Shown here: positions 40,561 through 56,268 of the stretch, one piece after another | How the letters are laid out: every line of letters starts with the position of its first letter | How positions within the stretch are numbered: position 1 is the stretch's first letter | Assembly: GCA_021813505.1 (NCBI GenBank) | Contig: JAKAKI010000057.1 | Coordinates: 62,001-126,000 of the forward strand | Origin: a bacterium | Lineage (GTDB): Bacteria; Zixibacteria; MSB-5A5; WJJR01 | DNA length: 64,000 bases | Direction of reading: 5' to 3' | The notes under the pieces: model-generated | What the model saw: only the letters and a program-made list of their open reading frames with translations | What the model was told of the DNA's origin: nothing | The model's database searches: none | Position numbers and translations under genes: made by a program

Positions 40561-41193
40561 CTACTTACGCACGCCCTTGACCGATTCGCGAATTAAGAGT
40601 ACACCATTCGGCTTGCCGGGCACCGCCCCACGAAGAAGCAACAGATTGTCTTCGGGGCGCACCGCCACGACATCGAGATTTTGAACCGTCACCCGCGCGT
40701 TCCCCATGCGGCCAGCCATCCTCTGCCCGCGAAACGTCCGCGACGGATACGAGCTGGCGCCCACCGAACCCGGCGCGCGAGTACGGTCCGACTGACCGTG
40801 ACTCACCGGCCCGCCGCCGAAGTTGTGGCGCCGAACCGCTCCCTGGAAACCCAGCCCCTTGGAAATGCCGGTCACATCGACATGATCGCCGACCTTGAAC
40901 GTGTCAACCGTCAGCGTCTCGCCCTTTTGTAGGGTCGACGGCGCATCCAGGCGAATTTCGCGAAGATAGCGCATCGGGGTCATGTCGCCGAAGTGCCCGA
41001 GCTGCGGTTTGTTGAAAAGCGACTTGCGCTTCTCACCAAGCCCCACCTGGATCGCCTCGTAACCATCCTTGGCTTTGGTTTTGACCTGAACCACCGGCGT
41101 GGGCTTCACCTCAACCACCGTCACGCCAATGGCTTCGCCGCTTTCGTCGAAGACCCGGGCCATCCCCAGCTTTATGCCGTACAACTGTCTCAT
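40561..41193 (-). CDS. rplC: 50S ribosomal protein L3
   Basis: 210 aa. MRQLYGIKLGMARVFDESGE, GISKGLGFQGAVRRHNFGGG, SHGQSDRTRAPGSVGASSYP and RTFRGQRMAGRMGNARVTVQ are diagnostic. Complete; follows rpsJ after 18 bases. Confidence 0.98.
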   Translation of the reverse strand: MRQLYGIKLGMARVFDESGEAIGVTVVEVKPTPVVQVKTKAKDGYEAIQVGLGEKRKSLFNKPQLGHFGDMTPMRYLREIRLDAPSTLQKGETLTVDTFKVGDHVDVTGISKGLGFQGAVRRHNFGGGPVSHGQSDRTRAPGSVGASSYPSRTFRGQRMAGRMGNARVTVQNLDVVAVRPEDNLLLLRGAVPGKPNGVLLIRESVKGVRK

Positions 41194-41211
41194 AGTCGCT
41201 CTAAGTTCCTA

Positions 41212-41523
41212 TCAAACCTTGATTTCAACATCCACGCCCGCTGGCAACTCCAGCTTCATCAGGGCATCAACTGTCTGAGGGCTCGATTCCAGGATGTCAA
41301 TCAAGCGCTTATGAATGCGAGTCTCGAATTGCTCACGCGACTTCTTGTCAACATGGGGCGACCGCAGGACCGTGTAGATCGTGCGCTTGGTCGGCAATGG
41401 AATGGGCCCAATGATCCGGGCACCCGTGCGCATCGCTGTCCGAGCGATTTCCTGGGTGGACTTATCCAAGGCACGATAATCGTAAGCCTTCAGGCGGATC
41501 CGAATTTTCTGGCCAATCTCCAA
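41212..41523 (-). CDS. rpsJ: 30S ribosomal protein S10 (NusE)
   Basis: 103 aa, ribosomal protein and NusG/NusB partner in antitermination. [40 protein letters not shown] and [23 protein letters not shown] start at 41523 has GGGAG six bases upstream. First gene of the S10 block. Confidence 0.97.
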   Translation of the reverse strand: MEIGQKIRIRLKAYDYRALDKSTQEIARTAMRTGARIIGPIPLPTKRTIYTVLRSPHVDKKSREQFETRIHKRLIDILESSPQTVDALMKLELPAGVDVEIKV

Positions 41524-41596
41524 CTTTCACTCCCATCCAACATCGCTTAAAAACTGATTTTCGCACTCGAGGGGGCGAAAACCCAAAAGAGTCCCC

Positions 41597-41624
41597 AATA
41601 TATTCCCAAATGCCTCGCCCACAA
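41597..41624 (-). promoter_or_regulatory. Possible S10-block promoter
   Basis: TTGTGG (41619-41624) and TATATT (41597-41602) with a 16-base spacer, about 74 bases before rpsJ, in the 195-base AT-richer gap after fusA. Confidence 0.4.
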
Positions 41625-41718
41625 GAGATTTTTTCATGTTTCGAAAGTTTTTCAAGACTATTCCACGACCTTCTGCCACCCCAGAAAACCACCCCTCCAC
41701 ATGCCCCCCAGCACAGGA

Positions 41719-43812
41719 TTAATGCCGCCGCGTCTTGACAGGGCTCCCCATGAGGATCCCCTCGGCGAGTTTTTCGGGGAGAGCGCTGTAGTGGGAAAAC
41801 TGCATGGTATAGGTCGCGCGCCCCTGCGACAACGACCGCAGGCGCGTGGCATAACCGAACATCTCCGACAATGGCACCGTGGCGGTCACCAGCCTCGCCG
41901 CGGAGCGTTGCCCGATTCCATGAATGCGTGCCCGGCGGGAATTCAAATCGCCAATGACATCGCCCATGTACTCTTCGGGGAGAACCACCTCCACGTTCAT
42001 TTGCGGCTCCAGCAGAACCGGGGCCGCCTTCTTGGCGGCTTCCTGCAACGCCATGGAACCGGCGATCTGGAACGCCATGTCGGACGAATCGACTTCGTGA
42101 TAAGAGCCGTCGACGAGCCGCATCTTGATGTCGACGAGCGGATACCCAGCCAGGACACCGTTCTCCATGGCGTTGCGGGCACCCTTTTCCACCGAGGGGA
42201 TGTATTCGCGCGGGATGTTTCCGCCTTTGACGTCATCCTCGAAGACGAATCCCTGTCCCGGCTCACCGGGTTCCAGCTCCACCTCCACATGTGCGAACTG
42301 GCCGCGGCCACCTGTCTGGCGAATGAAGCGAACCACGGTAGACGCCGGCTTGCTGATCGTCTCTTTGTAGGCAACCTGCGGACGGCCAACGTTTGCCGAC
42401 ACGCCGAATTCGCGCATCATGCGATCGATCAAGATTTCCAAATGCAGTTCGCCCATTCCGGAGATGATCGTCTGACCGGTCTCTTCGTCTGTGCGGATGT
42501 GGAATGTCGGATCTTCTTCGGCCAGTTTGGACAATGCGGATGTGAGCTTGTCCTGATCGACCTTGGATTTCGGCTCGATCGCAACCGAGATAACCGGCTG
42601 CGGGAAGACCATGACTTCCAGTTGGACTGGATGTTTGGGATCACAAATCGTGTGGCCGGTGCCGGTATCCCGCAGGCCCACTGCCGCAACAATTTCTCCG
42701 GCCGAGGCTGAGGACACTTCCTCACGCTTGTTGGCGTGCATCTCCAGAATACGCCCTAGGCGCTCCTTCTTACCCGTGGTCGTGTTGAGCACGGTCTGCC
42801 CGACGTCGATCTTCCCCGAGTAGACGCGGAAGTAGGTGAGGCGGCCGACGAACGCGTCCGTCATTACCTTGAACGCCAGTGCAGCGAACGGAGCGGACAC
42901 TTCCGCCTTGCGTTCAACCGGCTTCATCGTATCCGGGTCGTGAGCCTGAATCGGCGGCAGATCGGCCGGCGAGGGCAGGAAATCGACCACGGCATCCAGC
43001 AGCCCTTGCACGCCGCGGTTCTTGAACGACGAGCCGCAGAGGACCGGCATGACCTTGGTATCGATCGTGGCGCGTCTCAGAGCCTTCTTGATTTCCGCAG
43101 GCTCGATCGGTTGCTCGTGGATGAACTTATCCAAAAGGTGGTCATCGTAATCGGAGATTGCTTCCAGCATATGCTCACGATGAATCTTGGCTTCGGCCAG
43201 AAGGCTCTTGGGGATTTCCAAATCTTCAAATGTCGATCCCTGGGTCTCGTCGTGGTGAATCCGGAATGTCATCGTGATCAGATCAATGATCCCGGTGAAC
43301 ATCTCACCACCGCCCGAGGGCAGTTGAATCGGGATCGCGTTCGCGCCGAGCCGGTCTTTCATCATCTGGACGGCGCCGAGAAAATCCGCCCCGACGCGGT
43401 CCATCTTGTTGACATAGGCGATCCGGGGGACTTTGTACTTGTCCGCCTGGCGCCACACGGTTTCCGATTGTGGTTCGACCCCTCCGACAGAGCAAAACAA
43501 GGCGACGACGCCATCGAGCACCCGTAACGACCGCTCCACCTCCATGGTGAAGTCCACGTGTCCCGGCGTATCGATGATGTTAATGCGGTAATTCTGCCAG
43601 AAGGCGGTGGTGGCGGCAGACGTAATCGTGATGCCGCGCTCCTTCTCCTGTTCCATCCAATCCATGATGGCCGCACCGTCATGCACCTCACCCATCCGGT
43701 GTGTCTTGCCGGTGTAGAACAGGATCCGCTCGGTCGTCGTCGTCTTGCCGGCGTCAATATGCGCCGCAATGCCGATGTTGCGAATCTTCTTTAGGTCGGT
43801 CTCGTTTGCCAC
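41719..43812 (-). CDS. fusA: Elongation factor G
   Basis: 697-aa translocase GTPase. G motifs: [20 protein letters not shown], the [10 protein letters not shown] switch, DTPGHVDF and NKMDRVGAD; domains II-V follow with ERSLRVLDG and [19 protein letters not shown]. Start is GTG 43812. The only nearby purine-rich ribosome site, GGCGGGG, is part of a small hairpin in the structured leader. No tuf gene follows, unlike E. coli. Confidence 0.97.
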   Translation of the reverse strand: MANETDLKKIRNIGIAAHIDAGKTTTTERILFYTGKTHRMGEVHDGAAIMDWMEQEKERGITITSAATTAFWQNYRINIIDTPGHVDFTMEVERSLRVLDGVVALFCSVGGVEPQSETVWRQADKYKVPRIAYVNKMDRVGADFLGAVQMMKDRLGANAIPIQLPSGGGEMFTGIIDLITMTFRIHHDETQGSTFEDLEIPKSLLAEAKIHREHMLEAISDYDDHLLDKFIHEQPIEPAEIKKALRRATIDTKVMPVLCGSSFKNRGVQGLLDAVVDFLPSPADLPPIQAHDPDTMKPVERKAEVSAPFAALAFKVMTDAFVGRLTYFRVYSGKIDVGQTVLNTTTGKKERLGRILEMHANKREEVSSASAGEIVAAVGLRDTGTGHTICDPKHPVQLEVMVFPQPVISVAIEPKSKVDQDKLTSALSKLAEEDPTFHIRTDEETGQTIISGMGELHLEILIDRMMREFGVSANVGRPQVAYKETISKPASTVVRFIRQTGGRGQFAHVEVELEPGEPGQGFVFEDDVKGGNIPREYIPSVEKGARNAMENGVLAGYPLVDIKMRLVDGSYHEVDSSDMAFQIAGSMALQEAAKKAAPVLLEPQMNVEVVLPEEYMGDVIGDLNSRRARIHGIGQRSAARLVTATVPLSEMFGYATRLRSLSQGRATYTMQFSHYSALPEKLAEGILMGSPVKTRRH

Positions 43813-43891
43813 AATAAAAAATCCCCGCCGGGGTTGTTGCGCGCCCGCGCGGGGAACAAATCCCGCCCCCTCTCGGGCGGGACATGTTCCC
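43813..43891 (-). promoter_or_regulatory. Structured leader upstream of fusA, possible attenuator or ribosome-site control
   Basis: On the minus strand a two-part hairpin at 43852-43891 pairs GGGAACA with TGTTCCC (7 bp) and, across a 2x2 internal loop, TCCCGCCC with GGGCGGGA (8 bp). It is followed at 43823-43833 by CCCC-GGC-GGGG, then six T residues (43816-43821) and the GTG start. The second hairpin resembles an intrinsic terminator and also contains the likely ribosome site. Confidence 0.5.
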
Positions 43892-44084
43892 TGTACTAAG
43901 GCGCGCGATAGTGTCTAATCTGCATGCGTTCCGAGCTGAAAGGGCTGCGGTCACCCGCCGCCAGCATCAAAAGCATCCTGCAATCGCGAACGAAAGACGT
44001 GCCTCCAGAATCACCATTCCTGATCCGGGCCCGGTCCCGCGTAACTCTTTGAGCGGCCGAGACCCCGAACCAGCCAGATCCGCA

Positions 44085-44555
44085 TTACCACCGGAAGTGG
44101 GCAAAGGCCTTGTTGGCCTCGGCCATCCGGTGAGTGTCCTCCCGTTTCTTAATCGTCGAGCCTTCTTTTTTCGAGGCGGCAATCAACTCGGCCGCGAGCT
44201 TCTCAGACATCGAATGTTCTTTGCGGTCACGTGCGAAGCCGATGATCCACCGGATCGCCAGCGCCGTGCGCCGATCCGGGCGCACTTCGACCGGCACCTG
44301 GTAGGTCGCGCCGCCAACGCGCCGTGACTTGACCTCCAGAAGCGGCCGCACATTATCCATCGCCTTCTTGAAGACTTCCAGCCCCGGCTGATGGGTTTCC
44401 TTTTCGATCAGCTCAAACGTGTCATAGAGAATCGTCTCCGCCAGGGATTTCTTGCCGCGCTGCATCAGCCCATTGATAAACTGGGTGACGACCACTTCCC
44501 GGAACTTCGGATCGGGAAGAACCTGACGTTTGGCCGCTGACTTCCTTCGGGGCAT
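44085..44555 (-). CDS. rpsG: 30S ribosomal protein S7
   Basis: 156 aa head-assembly initiator. [60 protein letters not shown] and [14 protein letters not shown] 44555 with AGGAGAG upstream fixes the start; the frame is open further upstream but that overlaps rpsL. In E. coli S7 represses its own operon. Confidence 0.97.
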   Translation of the reverse strand: MPRRKSAAKRQVLPDPKFREVVVTQFINGLMQRGKKSLAETILYDTFELIEKETHQPGLEVFKKAMDNVRPLLEVKSRRVGGATYQVPVEVRPDRRTALAIRWIIGFARDRKEHSMSEKLAAELIAASKKEGSTIKKREDTHRMAEANKAFAHFRW

Positions 44556-44585
44556 GCACTCTCCTCGTTTCGCGCTTTGCACGTT

Positions 44586-44602
44586 GGCGGCCTTAGGCCG
44601 CC
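44586..44602 (-). promoter_or_regulatory. Hairpin in the rpsL-rpsG gap
   Basis: GGCGGCC-TAA-GGCCGCC is a perfect 7-bp stem 30 bases before rpsG. In E. coli the S7 autoregulatory site lies in the same gap. Similarity of function is only inferred. Confidence 0.4.
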
Positions 44603-44614
44603 CGAAATTCACGG

Positions 44615-44989
44615 TTACTTCTTGGGACGCTTGGTCCCGTACTTGGAACGGCTTCTTTTGCGATCGTTCACACCGGCGGTGTCCAGAGTCCCGCGGATGA
44701 TGTGATAACGGACGCCCGGAAGGTCTTTCACACGGCCGCCACGGATCAGCACAATCGAGTGCTCCTGGAGGTTGTGGCCTTCGCCCGGGATGTACGCCGT
44801 CACGTCGATACGATTGGTCAGCCGGACACGGGCAACCTTGCGCAAGGCAGAGTTCGGCTTCTTCGGCGTGGACGTGTAGACGCGGGTGCAAACGCCGCGC
44901 TTCTGGGGCGATCCCTTAAGCGCCGGAGTACCGGACTTGGTCGTCAAACGACGGCGGCCCTTGCGTATCAGTTGGTTGATCGTCGGCAA
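44615..44989 (-). CDS. rpsL: 30S ribosomal protein S12
   Basis: 124 aa decoding-centre protein. [40 protein letters not shown] and [20 protein letters not shown]. The streptomycin-linked lysine in TPKKPNS and the PGEGHN region are wild type. TTG start at 44989 with GAGG five bases before it. Confidence 0.97.
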   Translation of the reverse strand: MPTINQLIRKGRRRLTTKSGTPALKGSPQKRGVCTRVYTSTPKKPNSALRKVARVRLTNRIDVTAYIPGEGHNLQEHSIVLIRGGRVKDLPGVRYHIIRGTLDTAGVNDRKRSRSKYGTKRPKK

Positions 44990-45042
44990 ATTATCCTCAC
45001 TTTACTCGTTCAACTCCTGCCCCCATTCGGGGCAAGACAATT

Positions 45043-45071
45043 AGTATAGTCATCTTATTCCGGAAAAGCAA
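45043..45071 (-). promoter_or_regulatory. Putative str-block promoter
   Basis: TTGCTT (45066-45071), 17-base spacer, TATACT (45043-45048), about 54 bases before rpsL. A TGCCCC/GGGGCA hairpin lies in the leader. It would give rpsL-rpsG-fusA expression independent of rpoBC. Confidence 0.6.
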
Positions 45072-45097
45072 GCGTCACCGCCCGCGGCCCGGATCGA

Positions 45098-48000
45098 TCA
45101 CAGATTCTCCTGGAAAATCCCGATCTCCGATTCTTCGCTGCCCATCTCTTCGGCAGGCATCTCCTCGGGCGGAATCTCAATGGCCCGATAGACTTCCAGA
45201 CCCGTACCCGCCGGAATCAGGTGCCCAATAATCACGTTTTCCTTCAGGCCACGCAGATAGTCCGTCTTTCCGGACACTGCCGCATCGGTCAGGACCTTGG
45301 TGGTTTCCTGGAATGAGGCCGCGGAAATAAACGACTCGGTCGACAGGGACGCCTTGGTGATACCCAAAAGAAGCGGCTGGAACGTCGCGGGGGCGCCGCC
45401 TTCCATCAGGACCGATTCGTTTTCGTCACGGAACATGTGCCGGTCAACGACCTCGCCCTCGAGGAAATTCGTATCGCCCACCGAATCGACCCGGACCTTC
45501 TGGAGCATCTGGCGCACGATCGTCTCAATGTGCTTATCGTTGATCTTCACACCCTGCAGACGGTAGACCTCCTGAATTTCGTTCACGAGGTATTCCTGCA
45601 CGGCATTCGCGCCCTTGATGCGCAGAATGTCATGCGGATCGACCGAACCTTCGCACAGCCGGTCGCCGGCTTTGACGCGGTCGCCGTTGTGCACCTGCAT
45701 GTGCTTCCCATGCGGGATCAGGTATTCTTTGACTTCTTCGTTTTCACCATGGGCCAGCACCTGCTGCTGGCCACGGACGATCTTGCCGAACTCGACCACG
45801 CCGTCGATTTCCGTGACCACCGCCGGGTCGCGCGGCTTGCGGGCCTCGAACAGCTCCGCCACACGCGGCAGACCGCCGGTGATGTCACGCGTCTTGGAGA
45901 TCTCGCGCGGGATCTTGACGATGGTTGTGCCACCGACCACGCTGTCCCCATCGTGTACAGCCAGGTGGGCGCCGGTCGGAATCGAGTATGTGGCGATCAT
46001 CTTGGAGCGGTTCTGTGCATCAAAAATCTGAATGTGAGGCAGCGGCGTCTTCTCGCGCTTCTCACGCGGCTCAACCACCACCCGCTGGCGCAAACCCGTC
46101 GTCTCGTCGAGTTCCTCACGCAACGTCAGGCCATCGATGATGTCCTCAAAGTGGACGACGCCCGCCTTTTCCGTGAGAATTGTCGACGTGTAAGGATCCC
46201 ATTCGAACAGCACGTTTTCCCGTCCAACCTGCTCGCCTTCCTTCACCAGAAGTTCGGCGGCATAAGGCACGTTGTAACGGGCGCGCACACGCTTCTGATC
46301 GTCGACGACCTGGATTTCACCGTCGCGGTTCATCACCACGGGCCGTCCGGCCGGGCCGGCGATCGAGCGCACACCCTTGAAGACTATCGTACCGGGCGTC
46401 TTGGCGACGACCTGCGATTGCTCGGCAATGCGCGCGGCAGTACCGCCGATATGGAAGGTTCGCAGAGTCAGCTGCGTGCCCGGCTCGCCGATCGATTGGG
46501 CCGCAATGACACCCACGGCCTCGCCCAGATCGACCACATTACCGGTGGCGAGATTTCGCCCGTAGCACTTCGCGCAAACACCCTGGCGGGATTCGCACGT
46601 CAGCACGGAACGGATACGAACCGTTTCGATTCCGGAATCCTCGATCGCCGCCGCCTGAGCTTCGACGATTTGCTCGCCGGCCGTCGCCAGCACCTGGCTG
46701 GTAATCGGGTCGATCACGTCTTCCAGCGACACACGGCCAAGGATACGGTCCTGCAGGGACTCGATAACTTCTTCACCCTCTTTGAGAGCGGTAATGTTTA
46801 AACCCAGAATCGTGCCGCAGTCGATTTCGTTGATGATGACATCTTGCGCCACGTCGACCAGGCGGCGGGTGAGATAACCGGCGTCGGCGGTCTTGAGTGC
46901 GGTGTCGGCGAGACCTTTGCGCGCGCCATGCGTCGAGATGAAGTACTCCATCACCGAGAGGCCTTCGCGGAAGTTCGACAGAATCGGTGATTCGATAATT
47001 TCACCGATCTGACCGGTGATCTTCTTTTGCGGTTTGGCCATCAAACCGCGCATTCCGGCCAACTGGCGAATCTGCTCTTTGGAACCGCGCGCGCCGGAAT
47101 CGGCCATCATGTAGATGGGATTGAATCCGTTGCGATCTTCTTTGAGCCGCTCGAACATCACTTCCGAGATTTCACTGGTCGTATGTGTCCAAAGGTCGAT
47201 CACCTTGTTGTAACGTTCGCCGTTGGTGATCACGCCGCGCTCATACTGCTTCTGAACGCGAGCGACTTCCTTGGTTGTGGCCTCGATCAATTCCGCCTTC
47301 TCCGGCGGGACGATCATGTCGTCGATACCCACGGTCACACCCGCCATCGTGGCGTAGTGGAATCCCAGGTCTTTCAGCTTGTCGAGGAATTCCGAAGTGC
47401 GATGCGGCCCGACTTTGCGGTAGGACTGGAGCACGAGCGCTTCGAGCTTCCCCTTCGATGCCGCTTCATTGAAGAACCCAAGTTCGGGCGGTACGATCGC
47501 GTTGAAGAGGATTCTGCCGCAGGTCGTTTCGATTCGCTCGTTGTTGATCCGCACCTTCACGAGAGCATGCAAATCAATATGCCCGAAGCTGTGCGCGAGC
47601 TGTATCTCTTCAATCGAGGAGAACGCCTTCCCCTCGCCCATAGCTGCCGGGCGATCCTTGGTCAGATAGTAACAGCCCAAAACGATATCCTGTGTGGGAG
47701 TCGCGATGGGCCGGCCGGACGAGGGCGAAAGAATATTATTGGTCGAAAACATCAACACGCGCGCTTCGAGCTGGGCTTCAAACGACAGCGGCACGTGCAC
47801 GGCCATCTGGTCACCGTCAAAGTCGGCGTTGAACGCAGCGCAAACCAGCGGGTGCAGACGGATCGCTTTGCCTTCCACCAGCACCGGGTAGAACGCCTGA
47901 ATGCCGAGACGATGCAGCGTCGGCGCGCGGTTGAGCATCACGGGATGCTCATCGATAATCTCTTCGAGGATATCCCAGACTTCCGGACGCTCCCGTTCAA

Positions 48001-49189
48001 CGAGCCGCTTGGCGGACTTGACCGTCTGCACATACCCTTTCTCTTCGAGCTTCATGATGATGAACGGCTTGAAGAGCTCCAGGGCCATGTTCTTGGGCAG
48101 GCCGCACTGGTGCAAGCGCAGCTCGGGACCAACGACGATCACGGAACGGCCGGAGTAGTCCACGCGTTTGCCCAGCAGGTTCTGGCGGAAACGTCCCTGT
48201 TTGCCCTTAAGCAAATCGGACAGTGATTTGAGCGGGCGCCGGGAATCGCCGCGCACCGATTGCGTGCGGCGGCCGTTGTCGAGCAATGCATCAACGGCTT
48301 CCTGAAGCATGCGCTTTTCGTTGCGCAAAATCACATCGGGCGCCTTGATGTCTATGAGCTTCTTAAGCCGGTTGTTGCGATTGATCACCCGGCGGTACAA
48401 GTCGTTCAAGTCGGACGTGGCGAATCGGCCGCCCTCGAGCGGGACCAGAGGCCGCAGATCAGGCGGAATGACCGGCAGCGTACGCAGGATCATCCACTCG
48501 GGCTTGTTCTGAGACTGGCGGAACGACTCAATCACCCGGAGCCGTTTCAGCGTGTCTTTCTTGCGCTGAACCGAAGTTTCGACTTTGACCTGGGCGCGCA
48601 GCGAGAGAGAGAGTTCCTCGATGTCGGTGCGTTTAAGCAGCTCGGCAACGGCCGGTGCGCCCATCCCCGCACGGAAATCCTTGCCCGAATTCTTCAGATC
48701 CAGCCATTCCTCTTCCTCGAGGAGTTCGCCTTCCTTGAACGAGGTCTCCCCCGGATCGATGATCACGTAGCGCTCGTAGTAGATCACGCGCTCGAGGTCA
48801 CGGATCGACATATCGAGGAGATACCCGATGCGTGAGGGCGAGGATTTCACAAACCAGATGTGGGTGACCGGCACAGCCAGATCGATGTGGCCCATGCGTT
48901 CACGCCGCACTTTGGATTGCGTGACTTCGACGCCGCAACGGTCGCACACGATCCCGCGGAAACGGATGCGTTTGTATTTGCCGCAGTTGCATTCCCAGTC
49001 CTTTACCGGACCGAAGATGCGCTCGCAGAACAAACCGTCCCGTTCCGGCTTGAACGACCGGTAGTTGATCGTCTCCGGCTTGGTGACTTCGCCGTAGGAC
49101 CACGACCGGATGGTTTCGGGCGACGCCAATTGGATGCGAATCGCCGTGAATTCAGCTGGCCGTTTCTGGCCGCGATTTGGAAATGCCAC
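45098..49189 (-). CDS. rpoC: RNA polymerase subunit beta'
   Basis: 1363 aa. The N-terminal zinc ribbon [20 protein letters not shown], the catalytic magnesium loop [15 protein letters not shown], the trigger-loop/bridge region ([20 protein letters not shown]) and the second zinc site ([13 protein letters not shown]) are complete. GTG 49189 follows GGAGGACACG. C-terminus is acidic and Met/Glu-rich. Lies after rpoB with an 86-base gap. Confidence 0.98.
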   Translation of the reverse strand: MAFPNRGQKRPAEFTAIRIQLASPETIRSWSYGEVTKPETINYRSFKPERDGLFCERIFGPVKDWECNCGKYKRIRFRGIVCDRCGVEVTQSKVRRERMGHIDLAVPVTHIWFVKSSPSRIGYLLDMSIRDLERVIYYERYVIIDPGETSFKEGELLEEEEWLDLKNSGKDFRAGMGAPAVAELLKRTDIEELSLSLRAQVKVETSVQRKKDTLKRLRVIESFRQSQNKPEWMILRTLPVIPPDLRPLVPLEGGRFATSDLNDLYRRVINRNNRLKKLIDIKAPDVILRNEKRMLQEAVDALLDNGRRTQSVRGDSRRPLKSLSDLLKGKQGRFRQNLLGKRVDYSGRSVIVVGPELRLHQCGLPKNMALELFKPFIIMKLEEKGYVQTVKSAKRLVERERPEVWDILEEIIDEHPVMLNRAPTLHRLGIQAFYPVLVEGKAIRLHPLVCAAFNADFDGDQMAVHVPLSFEAQLEARVLMFSTNNILSPSSGRPIATPTQDIVLGCYYLTKDRPAAMGEGKAFSSIEEIQLAHSFGHIDLHALVKVRINNERIETTCGRILFNAIVPPELGFFNEAASKGKLEALVLQSYRKVGPHRTSEFLDKLKDLGFHYATMAGVTVGIDDMIVPPEKAELIEATTKEVARVQKQYERGVITNGERYNKVIDLWTHTTSEISEVMFERLKEDRNGFNPIYMMADSGARGSKEQIRQLAGMRGLMAKPQKKITGQIGEIIESPILSNFREGLSVMEYFISTHGARKGLADTALKTADAGYLTRRLVDVAQDVIINEIDCGTILGLNITALKEGEEVIESLQDRILGRVSLEDVIDPITSQVLATAGEQIVEAQAAAIEDSGIETVRIRSVLTCESRQGVCAKCYGRNLATGNVVDLGEAVGVIAAQSIGEPGTQLTLRTFHIGGTAARIAEQSQVVAKTPGTIVFKGVRSIAGPAGRPVVMNRDGEIQVVDDQKRVRARYNVPYAAELLVKEGEQVGRENVLFEWDPYTSTILTEKAGVVHFEDIIDGLTLREELDETTGLRQRVVVEPREKREKTPLPHIQIFDAQNRSKMIATYSIPTGAHLAVHDGDSVVGGTTIVKIPREISKTRDITGGLPRVAELFEARKPRDPAVVTEIDGVVEFGKIVRGQQQVLAHGENEEVKEYLIPHGKHMQVHNGDRVKAGDRLCEGSVDPHDILRIKGANAVQEYLVNEIQEVYRLQGVKINDKHIETIVRQMLQKVRVDSVGDTNFLEGEVVDRHMFRDENESVLMEGGAPATFQPLLLGITKASLSTESFISAASFQETTKVLTDAAVSGKTDYLRGLKENVIIGHLIPAGTGLEVYRAIEIPPEEMPAEEMGSEESEIGIFQENL

Positions 49190-49275
49190 CGTGTCCTCCC
49201 TGCTCCAGGGACCACGTTCAAAAACGAATCAACAGTTCAAACTGGCGAGCCCGGACGAAAACCTGCCCACCCTGC

Positions 49276-53052
<3,777 letters not shown>

Positions 53053-53169
53053 GGGAGTCCTCCCTCAAAACAGTATGATGGACAACAGCCACACCGTCCT
53101 CGCCATCCCCGAGGGGAGATAGCAGGGCGGGCGGCCGAATCCGTGTGAATAACAGTCCGGCGACCGTAA

Positions 53170-53553
53170 CTATTTAATCTCAACGACCGCGCCAACCTCT
53201 TGCAACTTGGTCTTAATCGATTCGGCTTCTTCTTTGGAAACCTTCTCTTTGACCGGGTTTGGCGCTTTGTCTACCAGATCCTTGGCTTCCTTCAAGCCCA
53301 ATCCGGTGATCTCACGGATGACCTTGATAACCTGGATCTTCTTTTCCCCTGCGGAAGCAAGGACCGGGGTGAATTCGGTCTTTTCTTCAACGGCTGCGGC
53401 ACCACCACCGGCCGGCATCGCTGCCATGGCCATCGGGGCCGCCGCGGTCACCCCAAACTTCTCCTGAAGCGTCTTGGAAAGCTGAGACAGCTCCAGCACC
53501 GACATGTTCTCGATGAGCCCCACCACCTGGTCGATTGTGCTTACGTCACCCAC
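53170..53553 (-). CDS. rplL: 50S ribosomal protein L7/L12
   Basis: 127 aa stalk protein that recruits translation GTPases. N-terminal dimerisation helices ([20 protein letters not shown]), an Ala/Gly-rich hinge ([19 protein letters not shown]) and the C-terminal domain [23 protein letters not shown] start at 53553. Confidence 0.97.
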   Translation of the reverse strand: MGDVSTIDQVVGLIENMSVLELSQLSKTLQEKFGVTAAAPMAMAAMPAGGGAAAVEEKTEFTPVLASAGEKKIQVIKVIREITGLGLKEAKDLVDKAPNPVKEKVSKEEAESIKTKLQEVGAVVEIK

Positions 53554-53623
53554 GAGGATCGTCCTTTCTCAGAGTTATGAAACCGATGTTTCCCAAATTG
53601 TTTCCACGGAATATGAAAAAACT

Positions 53624-54199
53624 CTACGCCTCGGCTGCCCCGGTCGATGCCGCGGCCTCGGGGGCACTGGCCTCCCCAGCCGCTTTGCCCTTCTTCTCCG
53701 CCAACGCGTCGATAGTACCGACACACTCGCGGATAATCGCATCCAACGTGGCCACCAATCCCGAAATCGGGCACTCGACGGCCGCAACAAGCTGCGACAG
53801 AACGACTTCGCGCGGAGGAAGCAAGGCCATCGCCTTGAGGTCCTCACCGCGATAAGCGCGGTGTTCGACAACAAATGTCCGGACTTTGGGGCGCTCCAAA
53901 CGCGCGTAGAAGTCCTGAATAATCTTGGCGCCGGCCACGGGATCACGTCCGCCAGTGGCGATCGCGGTCGGACCTTTGAAGAAACCGGCGAGCTCCGGCA
54001 ACTCGGCCTGCTCGGCGGCGCGGCGCAGCAGTGTATTCTTGGCCACCTTGAACGTCAATCCGGCACGGCGAAGCTGCGCGCGAAGGTCGGTGACGTCGGC
54101 AACGGTCAACCCGGCGTAGTCGGTCACGAACACCGATCCCGCGTCTCTCAGTTGCTTGGTCAGCTCTTCAACGACTTGGATTTTTTCTGCTTGAGGCAT
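53624..54199 (-). CDS. rplJ: 50S ribosomal protein L10
   Basis: 191 aa stalk base. VEELTKQLRDAGSVFVTDYA, FKVAKNTLLRRAAEQAELPE and a C-terminal helix that binds L12 dimers, then an Ala/Glu-rich tail. The gap from rplA is only about 50 bases, so the classical long L10 leader is absent. Confidence 0.96.
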   Translation of the reverse strand: MPQAEKIQVVEELTKQLRDAGSVFVTDYAGLTVADVTDLRAQLRRAGLTFKVAKNTLLRRAAEQAELPELAGFFKGPTAIATGGRDPVAGAKIIQDFYARLERPKVRTFVVEHRAYRGEDLKAMALLPPREVVLSQLVAAVECPISGLVATLDAIIRECVGTIDALAEKKGKAAGEASAPEAAASTGAAEA

Positions 54200-54250
54200 T
54201 ATCGACTCCCAGCGTCCTTAATCTCACAGTGATCCAGTGCTCTGCCCGTG

Positions 54251-54955
54251 CTACTGTTTCAAGTCCACCACAAGGCGCGAATAATCAATTCTGATCCCGG
54301 GGCCCATCGTCGTGGAAATGGACACGTTGCGCACATACTGCCCCTTGGAGGCCGCCGGCTTGGCGCGAATCACCGCATCGATGAATGCCCGCGCGTTCAC
54401 GGACAGCTTTTCCGGCCCGAAGGCGGCTTTGCCGACGGCAGAGTGGATATTGCCGGCGCGATCGACGCGGTACTCCACCTTACCGGCCTTCAAATCGCTG
54501 ACGGCCTTGCCAATGTCCATCGTGACACTGCCGGTCTTCGGCGATGGCATCAGACCGCGGGGACCGAGAACCTTTCCCAGCCGGCCGACCTGCCCCATTA
54601 CGTCGGGCGTCGCCACGATGGCATCGAAATCGAGCCATCCCTCCTGAATCTTCTGAACAAACTCGTCACAGCCGACATAGTCGGCGCCGGCCGCACGGGC
54701 CTCCGCTTCCTTTTCGCCTTTGGTCAGCGCGAGCACGCGTACGGTTTTGCCCGTGCCGTGCGGCAGGATCACGGTTCCACGCACCACCTGATCGGCATGC
54801 TTGGGATCGACGCCCAGACGCATGGCGACTTCGAGCGATTCGTCGAATTTCGCATGGCGCAATTCCAGCGCCAGCGCAACCGCGTCGGACAAAGGATAGC
54901 TCTTCTCTCTGCTGACTTTTGATTTCGCTTGAAGGTGTTTCTTACCGGTCTTCAT
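54251..54955 (-). CDS. rplA: 50S ribosomal protein L1
   Basis: 234 aa, L1 stalk moving E-site t[63 protein letters not shown] and [18 protein letters not shown] 54955. Confidence 0.97.
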   Translation of the reverse strand: MKTGKKHLQAKSKVSREKSYPLSDAVALALELRHAKFDESLEVAMRLGVDPKHADQVVRGTVILPHGTGKTVRVLALTKGEKEAEARAAGADYVGCDEFVQKIQEGWLDFDAIVATPDVMGQVGRLGKVLGPRGLMPSPKTGSVTMDIGKAVSDLKAGKVEYRVDRAGNIHSAVGKAAFGPEKLSVNARAFIDAVIRAKPAASKGQYVRNVSISTTMGPGIRIDYSRLVVDLKQ

Positions 54956-55068
54956 CGATCCCCCTGGCTCCCACTCGGTGCATCGTGTGCGGTGAGTGGT
55001 CCAAACGCCTGGTCAGGCCTCTGTATGGTTCGGACGTATCGTCAGTGTTGCTCTATTCCTCAGTTTTG

Positions 55069-55494
55069 CTAAAGGACGTCGACTCCCATGCTCCGCGCCG
55101 TGCCCTCAATCATGCGCATGGCGGCTTCCAACGAGGCCGCGTTTAGATCGGGCAACTTCCACTGGGCGATTTCGCGCACCTGATCCTTGGTGATCCGGCC
55201 CACTTTGTTGCGATTGGGCTCGGCGGAGGCCTTCTCCAGCTTGGCCGCCTTCTTGATCAAAACCGCTGCGGGAGGAGTCTTGGTGATAAAGGTGAAGGAC
55301 TTGTCCTTGTAAACCGTAATCACGACCGGAATGATCAGACCGACTTCTTTTTGAGTGCGGGAATTGAATGCCTTGCAGAACTCCATGATGTTGACGCCAT
55401 GCTGGCCAAGCGCCGGGCCCACAGGCGGCGCCGGATTGGCGTTGCCGGCCGGAATCTGGAGTTTCACATACGCGGTGATCGGTTTGGTTGCCAC
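55069..55494 (-). CDS. rplK: 50S ribosomal protein L11
   Basis: 141 aa. [21 protein letters not shown] in parts, [20 protein letters not shown] and [14 protein letters not shown]-type core, SMGVDVL end. It binds the thiostrepton region of 23S rRNA. Confidence 0.97.
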   Translation of the reverse strand: MATKPITAYVKLQIPAGNANPAPPVGPALGQHGVNIMEFCKAFNSRTQKEVGLIIPVVITVYKDKSFTFITKTPPAAVLIKKAAKLEKASAEPNRNKVGRITKDQVREIAQWKLPDLNAASLEAAMRMIEGTARSMGVDVL

Positions 55495-55517
55495 TCGTTA
55501 CTCCCGTTGGACTGCCG

Positions 55518-56054
55518 TCAGCCGGCCTGGACCTGGAGGAAATCCAACTCGACCGGAGTCGGACGTCCAAAAATCGACACCATGACTTTAAGTTTTTTGC
55601 GTTCCATATTGACTTCGGAAATGAATCCGGAAAAATCGTTGAACGGCCCGTCGATCACCTTCACCTGATCGCCCACGCGATAGGGAACCTCGGTGACTTC
55701 CTTGACGCGGCTCGTGTCCATTTGACTCAGGACTCGATCGACTTCGTCGGGCGGCAGCGGAACCGGCTGGCCTCCGGAGCCGACGAAATTGGTGATCCCC
55801 GGTGTATTCGTCACCAGGTGCTGCGTTTGCTTCGTCAGAAGCATTTCGATCAGGATATACCCCGGCAGAAACTTCTTCATGGAAGACGAGCGCTTGCCCT
55901 GCCGCATTTCGACGACTTCCTGCGTTGGCACGACTACACGGCCCAACTGGTCCTCGATGCCGGCGTTGGCAAAAGCACTTTCCAAGTACTTATGCGCCTT
56001 CTTTTCGTGGCCCGAATAGGTGTGAGCCACATACCATTTGAGTTCCGGACTCAC
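55518..56054 (-). CDS. nusG: Transcription termination/antitermination protein NusG
   Basis: 178 aa. The NGN domain ([40 protein letters not shown]) binds polymerase. The KOW domain ([20 protein letters not shown]) binds S10 or Rho. It overlaps the secE stop by 4 bases. Physical linkage to rpsJ/NusE partners in the same array is notable but common. Confidence 0.97.
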   Translation of the reverse strand: MSPELKWYVAHTYSGHEKKAHKYLESAFANAGIEDQLGRVVVPTQEVVEMRQGKRSSSMKKFLPGYILIEMLLTKQTQHLVTNTPGITNFVGSGGQPVPLPPDEVDRVLSQMDTSRVKEVTEVPYRVGDQVKVIDGPFNDFSGFISEVNMERKKLKVMVSIFGRPTPVELDFLQVQAG

Positions 56055-56242
56055 CCGATCCCCAGGATTGCGCCGACGCCACGCGCCAGCATGAGATCAA
56101 CACCGAAAACGAAGAACCCCAGGATGAGGGACACAACGACCGTAACCACGGTCGATCCAACCAGTTCGTCCTTGGTCGGCCAGGTGACCTTATCGAGTTC
56201 GGCGACTGTTTCGTTCCAGTACGTCTTGACGGCTTCTATCAT
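56051..56242 (-). CDS. secE: Preprotein translocase subunit SecE
   Basis: 63 aa, one amphipathic helix and one membrane helix. [20 protein letters not shown] is the conserved cytoplasmic segment and [20 protein letters not shown] the helix. Clamps SecY (30453). Confidence 0.95.
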   Translation of the reverse strand: MIEAVKTYWNETVAELDKVTWPTKDELVGSTVVTVVVSLILGFFVFGVDLMLARGVGAILGIG

Positions 56243-56268
56243 CTCGGTAAACCCGCCTCCGGTTAAAG

